From Shewanella decolorationis S12 (GTDB lineage Bacteria; Pseudomonadota; Gammaproteobacteria; Enterobacterales; Shewanellaceae), in assembly GCF_000485795.1 (NCBI RefSeq), contig NZ_AXZL01000054.1, forward strand, positions 1 through 64,000: a stretch of 64,000 nt of DNA. The letters are read 5' to 3'. A program made the translations under genes and the position numbers. This document shows positions 46,285 through 54,915 of this stretch, piece by piece (within the stretch, counting starts at the first letter, position 1; each line of letters starts with the position of its first letter). The notes under the pieces were generated by a model, which did no database searches, was not told the DNA's origin, and worked only from the letters and a program-made list of their open reading frames with translations.

Positions 46285-47073
46285 ATGCAGTATTCGCAAT
46301 TATCTAAAAAGGCCCAAAGGTTTATCAATCCTGATGGATTACCTGAACAGCTTCGCCTTGCAACTAAGGGTCATTATGTTCGTCGAGGGTTAGCATTATT
46401 GGCGCTATTGCCACTTTCGGCATCTCTTATCATGGCGATCACCCTCGACGGCGGTGAGCAGACTTTTTACCAGTTTGTAGTGGCATTATTGCTACCCGTA
46501 GTGCTCATTCTCTGGGCGCTCAAGCAGCATTTAGTGCTCGATAATCCAAGTCAGCAACGCTTTGTACAATCAAAATTTTTGGGTTATTACTTCAAAAAAG
46601 CCTACCTAGCCCCGCTGAAATCTACCGAGTTACTACTGCGCCACGATAGTTATAACAGAAACCAATACGAGCTTAAGTTGCACAATCTTGTGTACCCCAT
46701 CGGCAGTTTAACCGATACCACTCAAGCTATGATGTTCTTTGCACAGACATTTAATCTTCCTGCCAAAGAGCAAATCACCCAATTTCCCAATATCCGTGAG
46801 CTAGATTTACTCTCATCAAATGAACAACTTATCGCGTCACTCTCGCTAAATTTTCAGGATAAACCTATCGCGCAAGAGGTCGACACCATCAACACAGTCG
46901 ATGGATATAGCGCACAGGCGACTGACGTTAAAGAGAATGGCAACCCTGCTCATCGTCCGCTTTCGGCAGATATCGAACCACTTTGGTCCCCTAAGTTAAT
47001 ACTTAAGCTGTTTTATCCGCTGCCATTTATTATGGTGTTTGGCTTTGTGATGAAGTTTATTGGAAACCTATAG
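46285..47073 (+). CDS. membrane protein with PH-like tail
   Basis: 262 residues, not recognised. Two membrane helices (about 34-50, 60-78), a beta-rich cytosolic stretch ending in a helix (SLTDTTQAMMFFAQTFNLPAKE), and a third hydrophobic segment at about 243-258. The TM-pair then beta-rich arrangement, and the helix ending in a Pro, resemble the next protein. AAGG site; two bases separate it from the next gene. Confidence 0.72.
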   Translation: MQYSQLSKKAQRFINPDGLPEQLRLATKGHYVRRGLALLALLPLSASLIMAITLDGGEQTFYQFVVALLLPVVLILWALKQHLVLDNPSQQRFVQSKFLGYYFKKAYLAPLKSTELLLRHDSYNRNQYELKLHNLVYPIGSLTDTTQAMMFFAQTFNLPAKEQITQFPNIRELDLLSSNEQLIASLSLNFQDKPIAQEVDTINTVDGYSAQATDVKENGNPAHRPLSADIEPLWSPKLILKLFYPLPFIMVFGFVMKFIGNL

Positions 47074-47075
47074 CG

Positions 47076-47540
47076 ATGCACTTTAAACAACTCTCACCGA
47101 CCATAGCAATCATGACTAAAACTCGAGCGCAAACCATTGGACGCTGGATTTTTGCAAGCCTAGTCGCTTCACTCACCTTATTTAACACGCTAGGTTTTGA
47201 GCATTGGTCCTATGCCGAAGTGACTATCTGGTCGTTCCTTGCACTTCTCAGTTGGCATCTACTATTTGCTCGCAGGCGTATTCAGTTTGATCTCGAACGA
47301 CAACTAATCACCATTAACGTCAGTTCACTCTACCCGCTAACCCAACAAGTCATCCCCATCAACCACATTGCAGCATTTCAAATACAGCAACGTCTCGGCC
47401 AGCCCCATGGGTATGATTTGTTGATAGTGATGGATACTCAAATTGAACCATTGAAATTTCAATATGGTGACTTGCACCAAATAAAAAAGCTGGGGCAGGC
47501 ACTATCACAGTTTTGTGCAATTCCATTACTGAGTGATTAA
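47076..47540 (+). CDS. small membrane protein with PH-like tail
   Basis: 154 residues, not recognised. Two hydrophobic segments (about 28-40 and 50-64), then RRRIQFDLERQLITINVSSLYPL... QVIPINHIAAFQIQQR, a beta-rich domain like bacterial PH domains, ending in a helix HQIKKLGQALSQFCAIPL. Probably coupled to the gene before it. A second candidate start is the internal Met at 13. Confidence 0.7.
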   Translation: MHFKQLSPTIAIMTKTRAQTIGRWIFASLVASLTLFNTLGFEHWSYAEVTIWSFLALLSWHLLFARRRIQFDLERQLITINVSSLYPLTQQVIPINHIAAFQIQQRLGQPHGYDLLIVMDTQIEPLKFQYGDLHQIKKLGQALSQFCAIPLLSD

Positions 47541-47600
47541 AACCGGGAAGGGGCAAGATGAATAACGCACTGATGACTAACGACATATTCTGGTCAGAAA

Positions 47601-47905
47601 GTTAATACTTTAGCGTGATTGAGGAGATGAACTCTAGACGCAAAAATAGCTGACTAAAAAAACGACAGACTGACATTGATGTCAATCACTTAATCACTCT
47701 CTTCACCAAGAGCTGCTTCATCACAAGGATGTTTATTTTGCGACTACCCCACTCAGCCCTTGCGCTATCCTTAATCACCTTTCTAGCCCTGCCGCTATTT
47801 GCACAAGCAACAACTGTCACGCCCACAGAACACCATGGCACTTGGGAAAATAAAGATGAAGATGGTGATGGCGTGCCCGACGAATTGGATGATTATCCGT
47901 TTGAT
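47601..47905 (+). repeat. leader cassette, copy 3
   Basis: As copy 1, including the same extension through the first calcium motif to GATTATCCGTTTGAT. TCAATCACTTAATCACT is at 47682-47698. Confidence 0.92.
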
Positions 47906-49708
47906 AAATATAAAAGTCAGTACGCCTTAGTTACTGAAGAAGAGTTCAATAATAATCAAGATGTTGCAAATCATGTCCAACAAATCCCATCGCGTATTTC
48001 TGGGGTCGTGCAACAAGTCAATGATCTCGATTTTTACCAGATAAAACTAGAGGCAGGCAAATCAGTCACGTTTTTATTATCTTCCCCGAGCCATGATTTC
48101 TCACCAGGTATGGCAGTGTTAGATAGCGAGGGACTAGCTATCCTTGCATGGGCACCAAACTATCAGTCTGTCGGAAAATATAAGCGCGCAATCCAAGTAA
48201 AACCGAGGACATCAGGCGTTTATTATCTGGTAATCAATGACAAACTTTTCCGCGGCAGGCCTGATTTTAACTACAAGATAGCGGCATTTTTTGATAATGA
48301 CGTAGATGCCATTGATGACGCAATAGAACCAGCCTTCGGTTTTGAAGCTTATTCTCAGGATACTGATAATGATGGTATTTATGACGGGGAAGAGTTCTAT
48401 GTATTTCAATCTGACAATCTGATGCTGCATGACGTCGATGGAGATGGCTTACCCAACTGGCTCGATGATGATACTGATGCAGATGGAATAAAAGATGGCT
48501 TGGAGGGTGCGACTGACTTAGATAATGACGGATTAGCAGCGTTTGCTGACCTTGATGCCGATGGAAACTCGGTATTGGATGCCATGGAAGTAGGTAAGGA
48601 TAGTCAATCTCCGCTCAATTTTGATGGCGATGCACTGGCTGATTTCATCGATCTCGATGACGACGATGATCTTATTTTAGATATCAATGATATAGAACCT
48701 CATTCACGAGTAAGATCTGCGGCCTACCCATCTGAAAATTATAAAGAAATTAGAACTATCTATTATCTACATGATGGACAGACCCCAATAAAAGACGTTT
48801 TAATTGCGAATAAAAAACATCGAATATTGGGTGATGGCCTGAGTGACGGTTTACTTGTATTTGCCCGTAAGTCTGGTGAACCAATTAATATGCCAGTCAA
48901 AGTCAATCAAGATGCAAGTGTGGATTTCATTTTGCCAGAGGACGCAACCCAAATGTATTTTGTTGCCTCAAATCTAATCAGCGCCAATGGCATTGATATC
49001 CTTTATCGTAATGAAAATATCCCCATAATACTCGAGCAAACAACTCTCCGTACTAAACCAGGCAGTGAAATATTACTGAGAGGCAGCCGCTTTAATGAAC
49101 AGACTAAAGTGGTTTTCCTTGGACAGGAAATTACGCCCCGCTCAATCAACCCAAGTGAATTAATTTTTGATATTCCCAATAGCGCTGTTTCGGGAGAGTT
49201 ATATGTCAAAAATACCTACGGCAAGAGCAATACCCTTAATGTACAAGTAGGTAGCTCAGTGTTACTAAAAATAGCCTCTGATGTATCTCTCAACGCGTCG
49301 ACCTTATCAGCGCTATCAATGGGCAGTGATAATGAAGATCCTCTCTTTTTTAGTGTTCAAAAAGAGTTACTACTACCAGTCTCCAACAAAGGGTACGACC
49401 AAATATTGGTATTCTTAGGCGATCAACAAATACTTAATGCCGTCTATTATGGTCAGTCTGAAATCACTGTTGATTATGCAACTACAGCGGTATCACGTGC
49501 TTGGCAATTTGGCGGCATTAAAAGCACAACTTTCATCCCTGACTATCAATCATTCTTTGTACAAACCCAATCTCTACCCGAAGTTAAACAACTCGAAGAG
49601 TATATTCGTAGCCACATCACACAACCCGAAACGTTTAATCAACCGCCTTTTTTTCAGAGGGTCGCAGCGGCAGGCGATGCAGTGAACAAATTACTCAATA
49701 CGTTATAG
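47738..49708 (+). CDS. secreted TSP3/PPC/TIG-domain protein
   Basis: 656 residues from TTG 47738. Signal peptide RLPHSALALSLITFLALPLFAQA. DEDGDGVPDELDDYPFD, then a PPC-like beta-domain (about 60-185), a run of thrombospondin-type-3 calcium motifs (about 205-330: DTDNDGIYDGEE, DVDGDGLPNWLDDDTDADGIKDG, DLDADGNSVLDAME), and an IPT/TIG domain at about 430-505 (KPGSEILLRGSRFNEQTKVVFLG). The last 150 residues are unassigned. Probably an extracellular calcium-stabilised protein. The 44-kb gene is its shortened paralogue. Confidence 0.85.
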   Translation: MRLPHSALALSLITFLALPLFAQATTVTPTEHHGTWENKDEDGDGVPDELDDYPFDKYKSQYALVTEEEFNNNQDVANHVQQIPSRISGVVQQVNDLDFYQIKLEAGKSVTFLLSSPSHDFSPGMAVLDSEGLAILAWAPNYQSVGKYKRAIQVKPRTSGVYYLVINDKLFRGRPDFNYKIAAFFDNDVDAIDDAIEPAFGFEAYSQDTDNDGIYDGEEFYVFQSDNLMLHDVDGDGLPNWLDDDTDADGIKDGLEGATDLDNDGLAAFADLDADGNSVLDAMEVGKDSQSPLNFDGDALADFIDLDDDDDLILDINDIEPHSRVRSAAYPSENYKEIRTIYYLHDGQTPIKDVLIANKKHRILGDGLSDGLLVFARKSGEPINMPVKVNQDASVDFILPEDATQMYFVASNLISANGIDILYRNENIPIILEQTTLRTKPGSEILLRGSRFNEQTKVVFLGQEITPRSINPSELIFDIPNSAVSGELYVKNTYGKSNTLNVQVGSSVLLKIASDVSLNASTLSALSMGSDNEDPLFFSVQKELLLPVSNKGYDQILVFLGDQQILNAVYYGQSEITVDYATTAVSRAWQFGGIKSTTFIPDYQSFFVQTQSLPEVKQLEEYIRSHITQPETFNQPPFFQRVAAAGDAVNKLLNTL

Positions 49709-49932
49709 CGAGATAACTACCCGAAATGATGAGATACCCATTAGAACCATTACGCACTCGCAAGCTAATGCAGTAACGCGATGCGATTATTCTCAATGAC
49801 TGAAATACCTCCCCCTGTTTGTAACAGCACAGCGATGACAAACAGAGAAGAAATCGCGTATTTCTTACGAAATATAAGTCAGCAATACGGGTCTCAACCC
49901 TGTGGCATAACACTCTTTATATTGGAACTCAC

Positions 49933-50439
49933 ATGAAATTACAGAAACTCTACCTATTTAAACTCGGTAAACCTATATCTCTACTGCTAGGGCTTGCAGC
50001 GATATTCCCCATGTACGCCAATGGTTCAGAGTTACCTGCTGAATTAATTGCCGAGCTTAAACCCCGTTGTGACAAAATGATGCAGGATATTCGCGATAAC
50101 AAAATGGATGACATGATTAAAGAGTTTCATCCCATGTTACAGACATGGAATGAGGGTAAGTTAGCGAAGAAGATGGCCATGCTTAGCATCAATGGTTATC
50201 AGCGGGAAGATATTGGACAAGTTCCTTTAGACAAAATGGTTTTTTTACCTCAAAAATCAAGCTTTCGTAAACCCAGTAAAGAAAACATAGGCCAATATCC
50301 CGATATGACACAAATGGTGGAATTGAACTATAGCTTCGATTTTGTAAAACCTAATGGAAGAGAACTAACTGGTGGTGTGAGCTGCATTCTGTTTGAAGCT
50401 GCTGGTAAATGGTATTTCGAAGATAATCTCCCGTTTTAA
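49933..50439 (+). CDS. small secreted two-cysteine protein, paralogue
   Basis: 168 residues. Signal peptide to about 32 (LGLAAIFPMYANGSE). Helical domain with Cys in PRCDKMMQDI and Cys in GVSCILFEAAGKWYF, matching the layout of the protein at 45.8 kb. It lies 224 bases after the TIG protein with its own upstream sequence and no leader cassette copy. Function unknown. Confidence 0.75.
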   Translation: MKLQKLYLFKLGKPISLLLGLAAIFPMYANGSELPAELIAELKPRCDKMMQDIRDNKMDDMIKEFHPMLQTWNEGKLAKKMAMLSINGYQREDIGQVPLDKMVFLPQKSSFRKPSKENIGQYPDMTQMVELNYSFDFVKPNGRELTGGVSCILFEAAGKWYFEDNLPF

Positions 50440-50458
50440 CCAAACGGTACCTAACACA

Positions 50459-50598
50459 AGTTAATACTTTAGCGTGATTGAGGAGATGGACTCTAGACGC
50501 AAAAATGGCTGACCAAAAAACGTCAGCCATTATACCTGTCAGTCTCGCTAGCCAAGCTGTTGGCTAAAATTCGTTTTCATCACAAGGAAGTTTATTAT
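50459..50598 (+). repeat. leader cassette, copy 4 (diverged)
   Basis: Starts AGTTAATACTTTAGCGTGATTGAGGAGATGGACTC-like as copies 2 and 3, then differs: the TCAATCAC block is missing, but the ribosome site and spacing (CACAAGGAAGTTTATT) are kept. Here the start codon is ATG at the position that is TTG in the other copies. Confidence 0.88.
50506..50531 (+). other. hairpin in leader copy 4
   Basis: Perfect 9-bp arms ATGGCTGAC/GTCAGCCAT with an 8-base A-rich loop, 66 bases before the start codon. No T-run after it, so an attenuator or RNA-stabilising role is as likely as termination. Confidence 0.5.
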
Positions 50599-51916
50599 GC
50601 CTTCTGCCCACTTCCCCAGGTTTTTCTCTTTCATCGTCCTATATGGCTTACTTGTCTGGAGTATCTTTCCTGCGAGCGCAGCACAGGATAGAGATCTAGC
50701 ATTGGCAAGGTTTGACAGCAAAACAGCACCACTGCTAAAGCAAGCAATTGTATTAGGGGAAACCGCGCCAGAGGACAAAATTGACGATGCGCTAGAGCGT
50801 CACCAAGGCGATGCTGTAGCCGTTTTAAAGGAAGGTATACCTCAACGTCTGGCAATTAAAGCAAAGCAACAGCTCACATTAGCGGATGAATACCTTAAGT
50901 ATTTTAAAGAATTACAGCAGCAAGTTCCGCATACAAGCCAATGCCATCAACCGCAGCTAATGGCTGATTTTAACTCGCAAATCAAAGAACTAACTGCCTA
51001 CGCAGATAGGCTTAACACTTACTCTAATATCCAAAATCTAGGCGATGCCTTCCCTGCGTTAATGGACATGAATATCAGCCAGGCACGGGTCAATACCCTA
51101 ACGAGTCTATTTCATCGATTTCGGATCTGTGTTTTAGGCGATGATTCATCAGCCTTGGTTGAGGAGCTCAGCGGCGAGAAAGGAGATGCAATAGCCAATG
51201 CCTTTATCAGTACATTTGCAGCCGAACAAGGAGTGATTCCGCCTACTGCACCCGACTATATGTCAGAGAATAATACTGAAGAGATCTCCCAATTCGGTGA
51301 GATAGACGAGCCTGGGCTTATCCAAGAAAAACCAGAGCAAGATTTTGGCACCTTTGACGGGCCTCAAACAGAGACCACAAGTGAGATTTCACAGCCCATT
51401 TCAGCCCTAAAATTTAGCAACAAGCCACTGGGAAACTGTATTCAACAACAGGCGAAACTGCTCGCGATTCAACAAAGCCAAGAACTCAGCTTGCTGAATT
51501 GCCAGTTTAATCCCACCGATATGGTGGCATTGGACGACCTCAACGCCTTTAGTCACCTTGACACCCTTAGCTTAAAAGGTGGCACGCTCACTTCACTTTC
51601 TAATCTGAACAACAATAACCTTAAAACACTTATGTTGAACAATATGAAGGTTACTGATTTTAATTCGAAAAACCTACAGCTAGATAGTTTGCTAATCAGC
51701 CAAGTGAATTCTAACAATTGGTCAAGCTTGCTCTCCCTTAACGCCCAGACAATTAGTATTGATAACACCGTTGATTGCAATCAACTCAAACCTCTATTGA
51801 CATCGGAAAAGCTGATCCCAATTCATCCAAGACTTAGCCCAACAGAAATGGCCGAACGTATGCAACAAGCAGAAGCTAATGGCATACCACTGTTAATGCT
51901 CGAATGTGCAATCTAA
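50597..51916 (+). CDS. secreted protein with LRR-like C-terminal part
   Basis: 439 residues. Signal peptide to about 29 (LVWSIFPASAAQD). An alpha-helical, Gln-rich part (30-200), an acidic linker (about 215-270) and a leucine/asparagine-patterned region (about 300-410: LDTLSLKGGTLTSLSNLNNNNLKTLMLNNMKV) like leucine-rich repeats. Cysteines at about 116, 176, 277, 297, 394 and 437. Start ATG 50597 has AAGGA eight bases before it. Not recognised beyond that. Confidence 0.78.
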   Translation: MPSAHFPRFFSFIVLYGLLVWSIFPASAAQDRDLALARFDSKTAPLLKQAIVLGETAPEDKIDDALERHQGDAVAVLKEGIPQRLAIKAKQQLTLADEYLKYFKELQQQVPHTSQCHQPQLMADFNSQIKELTAYADRLNTYSNIQNLGDAFPALMDMNISQARVNTLTSLFHRFRICVLGDDSSALVEELSGEKGDAIANAFISTFAAEQGVIPPTAPDYMSENNTEEISQFGEIDEPGLIQEKPEQDFGTFDGPQTETTSEISQPISALKFSNKPLGNCIQQQAKLLAIQQSQELSLLNCQFNPTDMVALDDLNAFSHLDTLSLKGGTLTSLSNLNNNNLKTLMLNNMKVTDFNSKNLQLDSLLISQVNSNNWSSLLSLNAQTISIDNTVDCNQLKPLLTSEKLIPIHPRLSPTEMAERMQQAEANGIPLLMLECAI

Positions 51917-52282
51917 AAAATGTATTTAACCGACGTAAGCAACTAAGAACCCCTTATCATACTTTTGCACAATTGAATGATTTTTAAACAAAAAAGAAAA
52001 TATACTCGTTACTAATACAGCAATTTAACTCCGCTGTGTTATGACAGGAAGGATGCCAAACGCTGTCGCGAAAGGGATTTCACATCAAGCCGCATGTTTT
52101 ATCACAAGCGGCGTCGATTTTTACCCACTCAGACCGATACTCACGCCCTTCTTAGTCACCTTGGCTCATGCTATTTGGCTTGGTTTAATTAACGCTTTAA
52201 CCCCCTGAAAACTCCAAGTTATCAGGTGAATACTCGCTAACTTAGTACAATGGAAATTGCAGAATTAATGTAAGGACACAAG
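51917..52282 (+). other. gene-poor gap with one doubtful small ORF
   Basis: 366-bp gap before a lipoprotein gene. It holds a small open frame 52053-52208 (51 codons, ATG touching AGGAAGG; protein begins MPNAVAKGISHQAACF), and a GCCGC/GCGGC hairpin at about 52089 followed by a T-run. Coding status is doubtful; the sequence looks like a structured leader or repeat as much as a gene. Confidence 0.3.
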
Positions 52283-54016
52283 ATGTTTAAACCTAAACTG
52301 CTCTCTTTGCTGATCGCCACCAGTTTGCTGACGGCATGTTCTGGCTCAGATGATAAAGACGACACCACCACGACTCCAGAGCCGACGCCACCTACGGAAT
52401 ACGCACATAAAGTCTCAGGTCAGGTCACTTATATCGGCGCTATCGCTGGGGCCAACGTGTGCGTGGATCTCAACCAAGACTTAAGCTGCTCAGAGGGTGA
52501 ACCGAGTACCACTACGGACACTGACGGTAAGTATCAAATCGATTGGAAAAGTGAGACCGAAAAACCTAACTATTATCTGCTAGCCAATTGGATTGATAAC
52601 GCGCCTTCATCTGCACGCTCTGCATTGGCGGTTAGCACCGCCGCAGCTCACACCAACGCAACCACTGGCGGCATGAATATCGTTGCCCTGCCCGATCATG
52701 CGGGTCATATCAACGCGCTGACCAATATTGAGTTTTCACGCTATCGCAAGATGATTGAGGCCGATTTAACGCCACAGCAAGTGATTGAGCTCCGCGCCAA
52801 ACTCAAAAACTTATACGCCACTGGATTCAAACAAGTCGAAACTGATTTATTTAGTCTTTCGCCCGAAATCACCCTGCAACCCACATTTATCGACACCCTG
52901 CTGTTACACGATTATCTGCTAAACCTCACCAATGAGCGCACAGTGGAAATTTTAGCGGCTATCGAAGTGTTAATCGCCGCATTTGAAGCCTTCGAGAATT
53001 TAATCCTAGGGTATGGTTTTGGTACTGAGGCTTATCTGCAAACCAATCCCATTGCCGTCACCAATAAGGTGGAGAGCACCTTAGTGTCCTTCGGTTATAT
53101 GGAGGCGCCGGTTGATGGCAAGGCGATGAACAGCACTGACTGGGATACAGTGTTTAGCAGCATGCTCAATCATACCGACGCATCTCATGTGCTCAATATC
53201 GCCACCGTTCGCAACAGCCACTTTGTCAACTTAGATTATGGTACTGGTGACAAAACTCTTACTGGCGTATTTTCGGGTGACGCAGTGATGATCTTCGACA
53301 ACACGTCGGGAGAAGAGGTCCCTACCGAATGCTGGAATGAGCCGATGAAAAAATGGATCAATGCCTCGCGCAACGACCAAGGGTATGTTCTTAAAGAACC
53401 TGTGATTGAAGGCAATCAATTAAAAACCGTTTATGCCGGCACTGAAGTCCCTGTCGAAATGAATTTCCATAAGTATCAGAGCACGGCCGCCGACTGGCAG
53501 GATTTGCTGGCAAACCTCCCGAGTGACCTTAAGCTGGCATCTCTCAGTTGGCCTTCGCAAATATATCGCATGGATATTAAACAAACGGCCGACGTATTAT
53601 GCCGCGCAGAAGATCCCATCACCTATGAAACGGGCGTTGAAACCGCGAGCGAGCTTTCCTCTAGCTTGATCGTGGAACTGTTGTGGCCCTTCGCTTATCC
53701 CGAGAGTTACGTTGAGGACTCAACGAATAAATTCACCATTCTCGATAGCTTCGGTCAGCCTGAAAGCCAACATGAATGGAGCATTAGCACCAGTCCGAAT
53801 GGCGGCAAGCTGCTAACTATCGCTGAAATGGTGGAGGATCCGATTGCGAGCCAGATGGTGCAACCTAGCTACTACCTTGTGACCTCAAACTTGCTGACTG
53901 AAGTTGAGCTAAACACGGCATTTGATACGACTGACAACAAACAGTTATATCGATTTACCTACGACCAAAGCTTCAGCAATACCCTGCACAACCACTTTAA
54001 GTCGCTAGCAAAGTAA
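52283..54016 (+). CDS. outer-membrane-type lipoprotein
   Basis: 577 residues. Lipobox LLTAC with Cys at 19, Ser next. Thr/Pro/Asp-rich spacer (20-42), then a prealbumin-like beta domain VSGQVTYIGAIAGANVCVDL... DTDGKYQID (about 44-95). The rest (about 140-577) is a mixed domain I do not recognise, with paired cysteines possible. Located after the secreted-protein cluster, with GGACA as ribosome site. Surface display plausible, function unknown. Confidence 0.82.
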   Translation: MFKPKLLSLLIATSLLTACSGSDDKDDTTTTPEPTPPTEYAHKVSGQVTYIGAIAGANVCVDLNQDLSCSEGEPSTTTDTDGKYQIDWKSETEKPNYYLLANWIDNAPSSARSALAVSTAAAHTNATTGGMNIVALPDHAGHINALTNIEFSRYRKMIEADLTPQQVIELRAKLKNLYATGFKQVETDLFSLSPEITLQPTFIDTLLLHDYLLNLTNERTVEILAAIEVLIAAFEAFENLILGYGFGTEAYLQTNPIAVTNKVESTLVSFGYMEAPVDGKAMNSTDWDTVFSSMLNHTDASHVLNIATVRNSHFVNLDYGTGDKTLTGVFSGDAVMIFDNTSGEEVPTECWNEPMKKWINASRNDQGYVLKEPVIEGNQLKTVYAGTEVPVEMNFHKYQSTAADWQDLLANLPSDLKLASLSWPSQIYRMDIKQTADVLCRAEDPITYETGVETASELSSSLIVELLWPFAYPESYVEDSTNKFTILDSFGQPESQHEWSISTSPNGGKLLTIAEMVEDPIASQMVQPSYYLVTSNLLTEVELNTAFDTTDNKQLYRFTYDQSFSNTLHNHFKSLAK

Positions 54017-54099
54017 AGCTTACTCCATCCGCGCCCCTGCTGTGACATTTCGGGGGCGCTTATCTCAACGTAAGTCGCGACGCTCCGTAAAGGAGTCCA

Positions 54100-54516
54100 T
54101 CAGAAGCTGATAAACGCATCTCGCTCATAGTAAAAGATAATAGCTTCAAGCAGTTCCTGTTCACTGGGCTGAGCTTTTTGCTGCTTAAGATTATCAATCA
54201 CATCCTCAATTTGATCCGTGTTTAGCAGATAACCATAGTCACTGTGGCCTAAGCCATCCTCAAAGGCATCGATTTCGGCATCTGATAGGTCTCTCATATC
54301 AGCCACTATCGGGAATAATAATGTGGTCAGTTGTAGGGATTCACCTTCATCAAGATCTTGATAAACCAGCCAAAAGCTTAATCCGGGTTGTTCGATGCAC
54401 TTTCTTATCCAGCGCTGTAACGACTCAGGCTGACCGAAAAATGAGGTGATATTCATAATGTCCTCGAATGGCGTTGTCATAGTAAAACCGAGTGAGTCAC
54501 TAAGCTGCATGGTCAT
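54100..54516 (-). CDS. small acidic cytosolic protein
   Basis: 138 residues, no signal peptide or membrane segment. Acidic C-terminal half (DLSDAEIDAFEDGLGHSDYGYLL, NTDQIEDVIDNLKQQK). Convergent with the lipoprotein gene. Not recognised; could be a single-gene unit. The start could be Met 3 or Met 13, since none has a clear ribosome site. Confidence 0.6.
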   Translation of the reverse strand: MTMQLSDSLGFTMTTPFEDIMNITSFFGQPESLQRWIRKCIEQPGLSFWLVYQDLDEGESLQLTTLLFPIVADMRDLSDAEIDAFEDGLGHSDYGYLLNTDQIEDVIDNLKQQKAQPSEQELLEAIIFYYERDAFISF

Positions 54517-54915
54517 AGAGGCTATTCACCACTCCCAAGATGCATACAAGTAAGAGATGGGAGTTCTCGCGACTCAACCCGCCCCAAGAATACGAGAGGA
54601 TATCTGCGTCCATCAAAGCCAAAATCACAATTCATCAATTCGATGGACAAAACCCAAGCCGCAATTGAATAAACATCATTTTACGGCATGCATTTTTAAA
54701 CATTACCCATTTATACATGGTGTTATTTAGGTTTTGGTTATTTTCAAACCAAGGTTGGTGATGTTTCACAAAACCCGTTACGCCAACTGTGATACCTTAG
54801 GCGCCCAAAAAACGTGTCAGGGCTGAGCTTTTACGCCAAAAGCGAGGGCAGGCCTGTAAATAGATAACTAGTCTTAAGACACAAAATGCCGCGGTAACTG
54901 GGGAGTTTCGCAAGA
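54517..54915. other. long gap upstream of the symporter
   Basis: 399 bp with no gene. It should hold the symporter promoter, but I see no site I can defend; GTGA-TGTT-TCAC at about 54760 has the wrong spacing for a CRP site. Confidence 0.6.

Noticed and set aside
54100..54516. Small acidic gene as an immunity or antitoxin protein
   Set aside because: No toxin partner next to it; neighbours are a lipoprotein and a symporter.
54755..54775. GTGA-TGTT-TCAC as a CRP site upstream of the symporter
   Set aside because: The gap between half-sites is four bases; CRP needs six.
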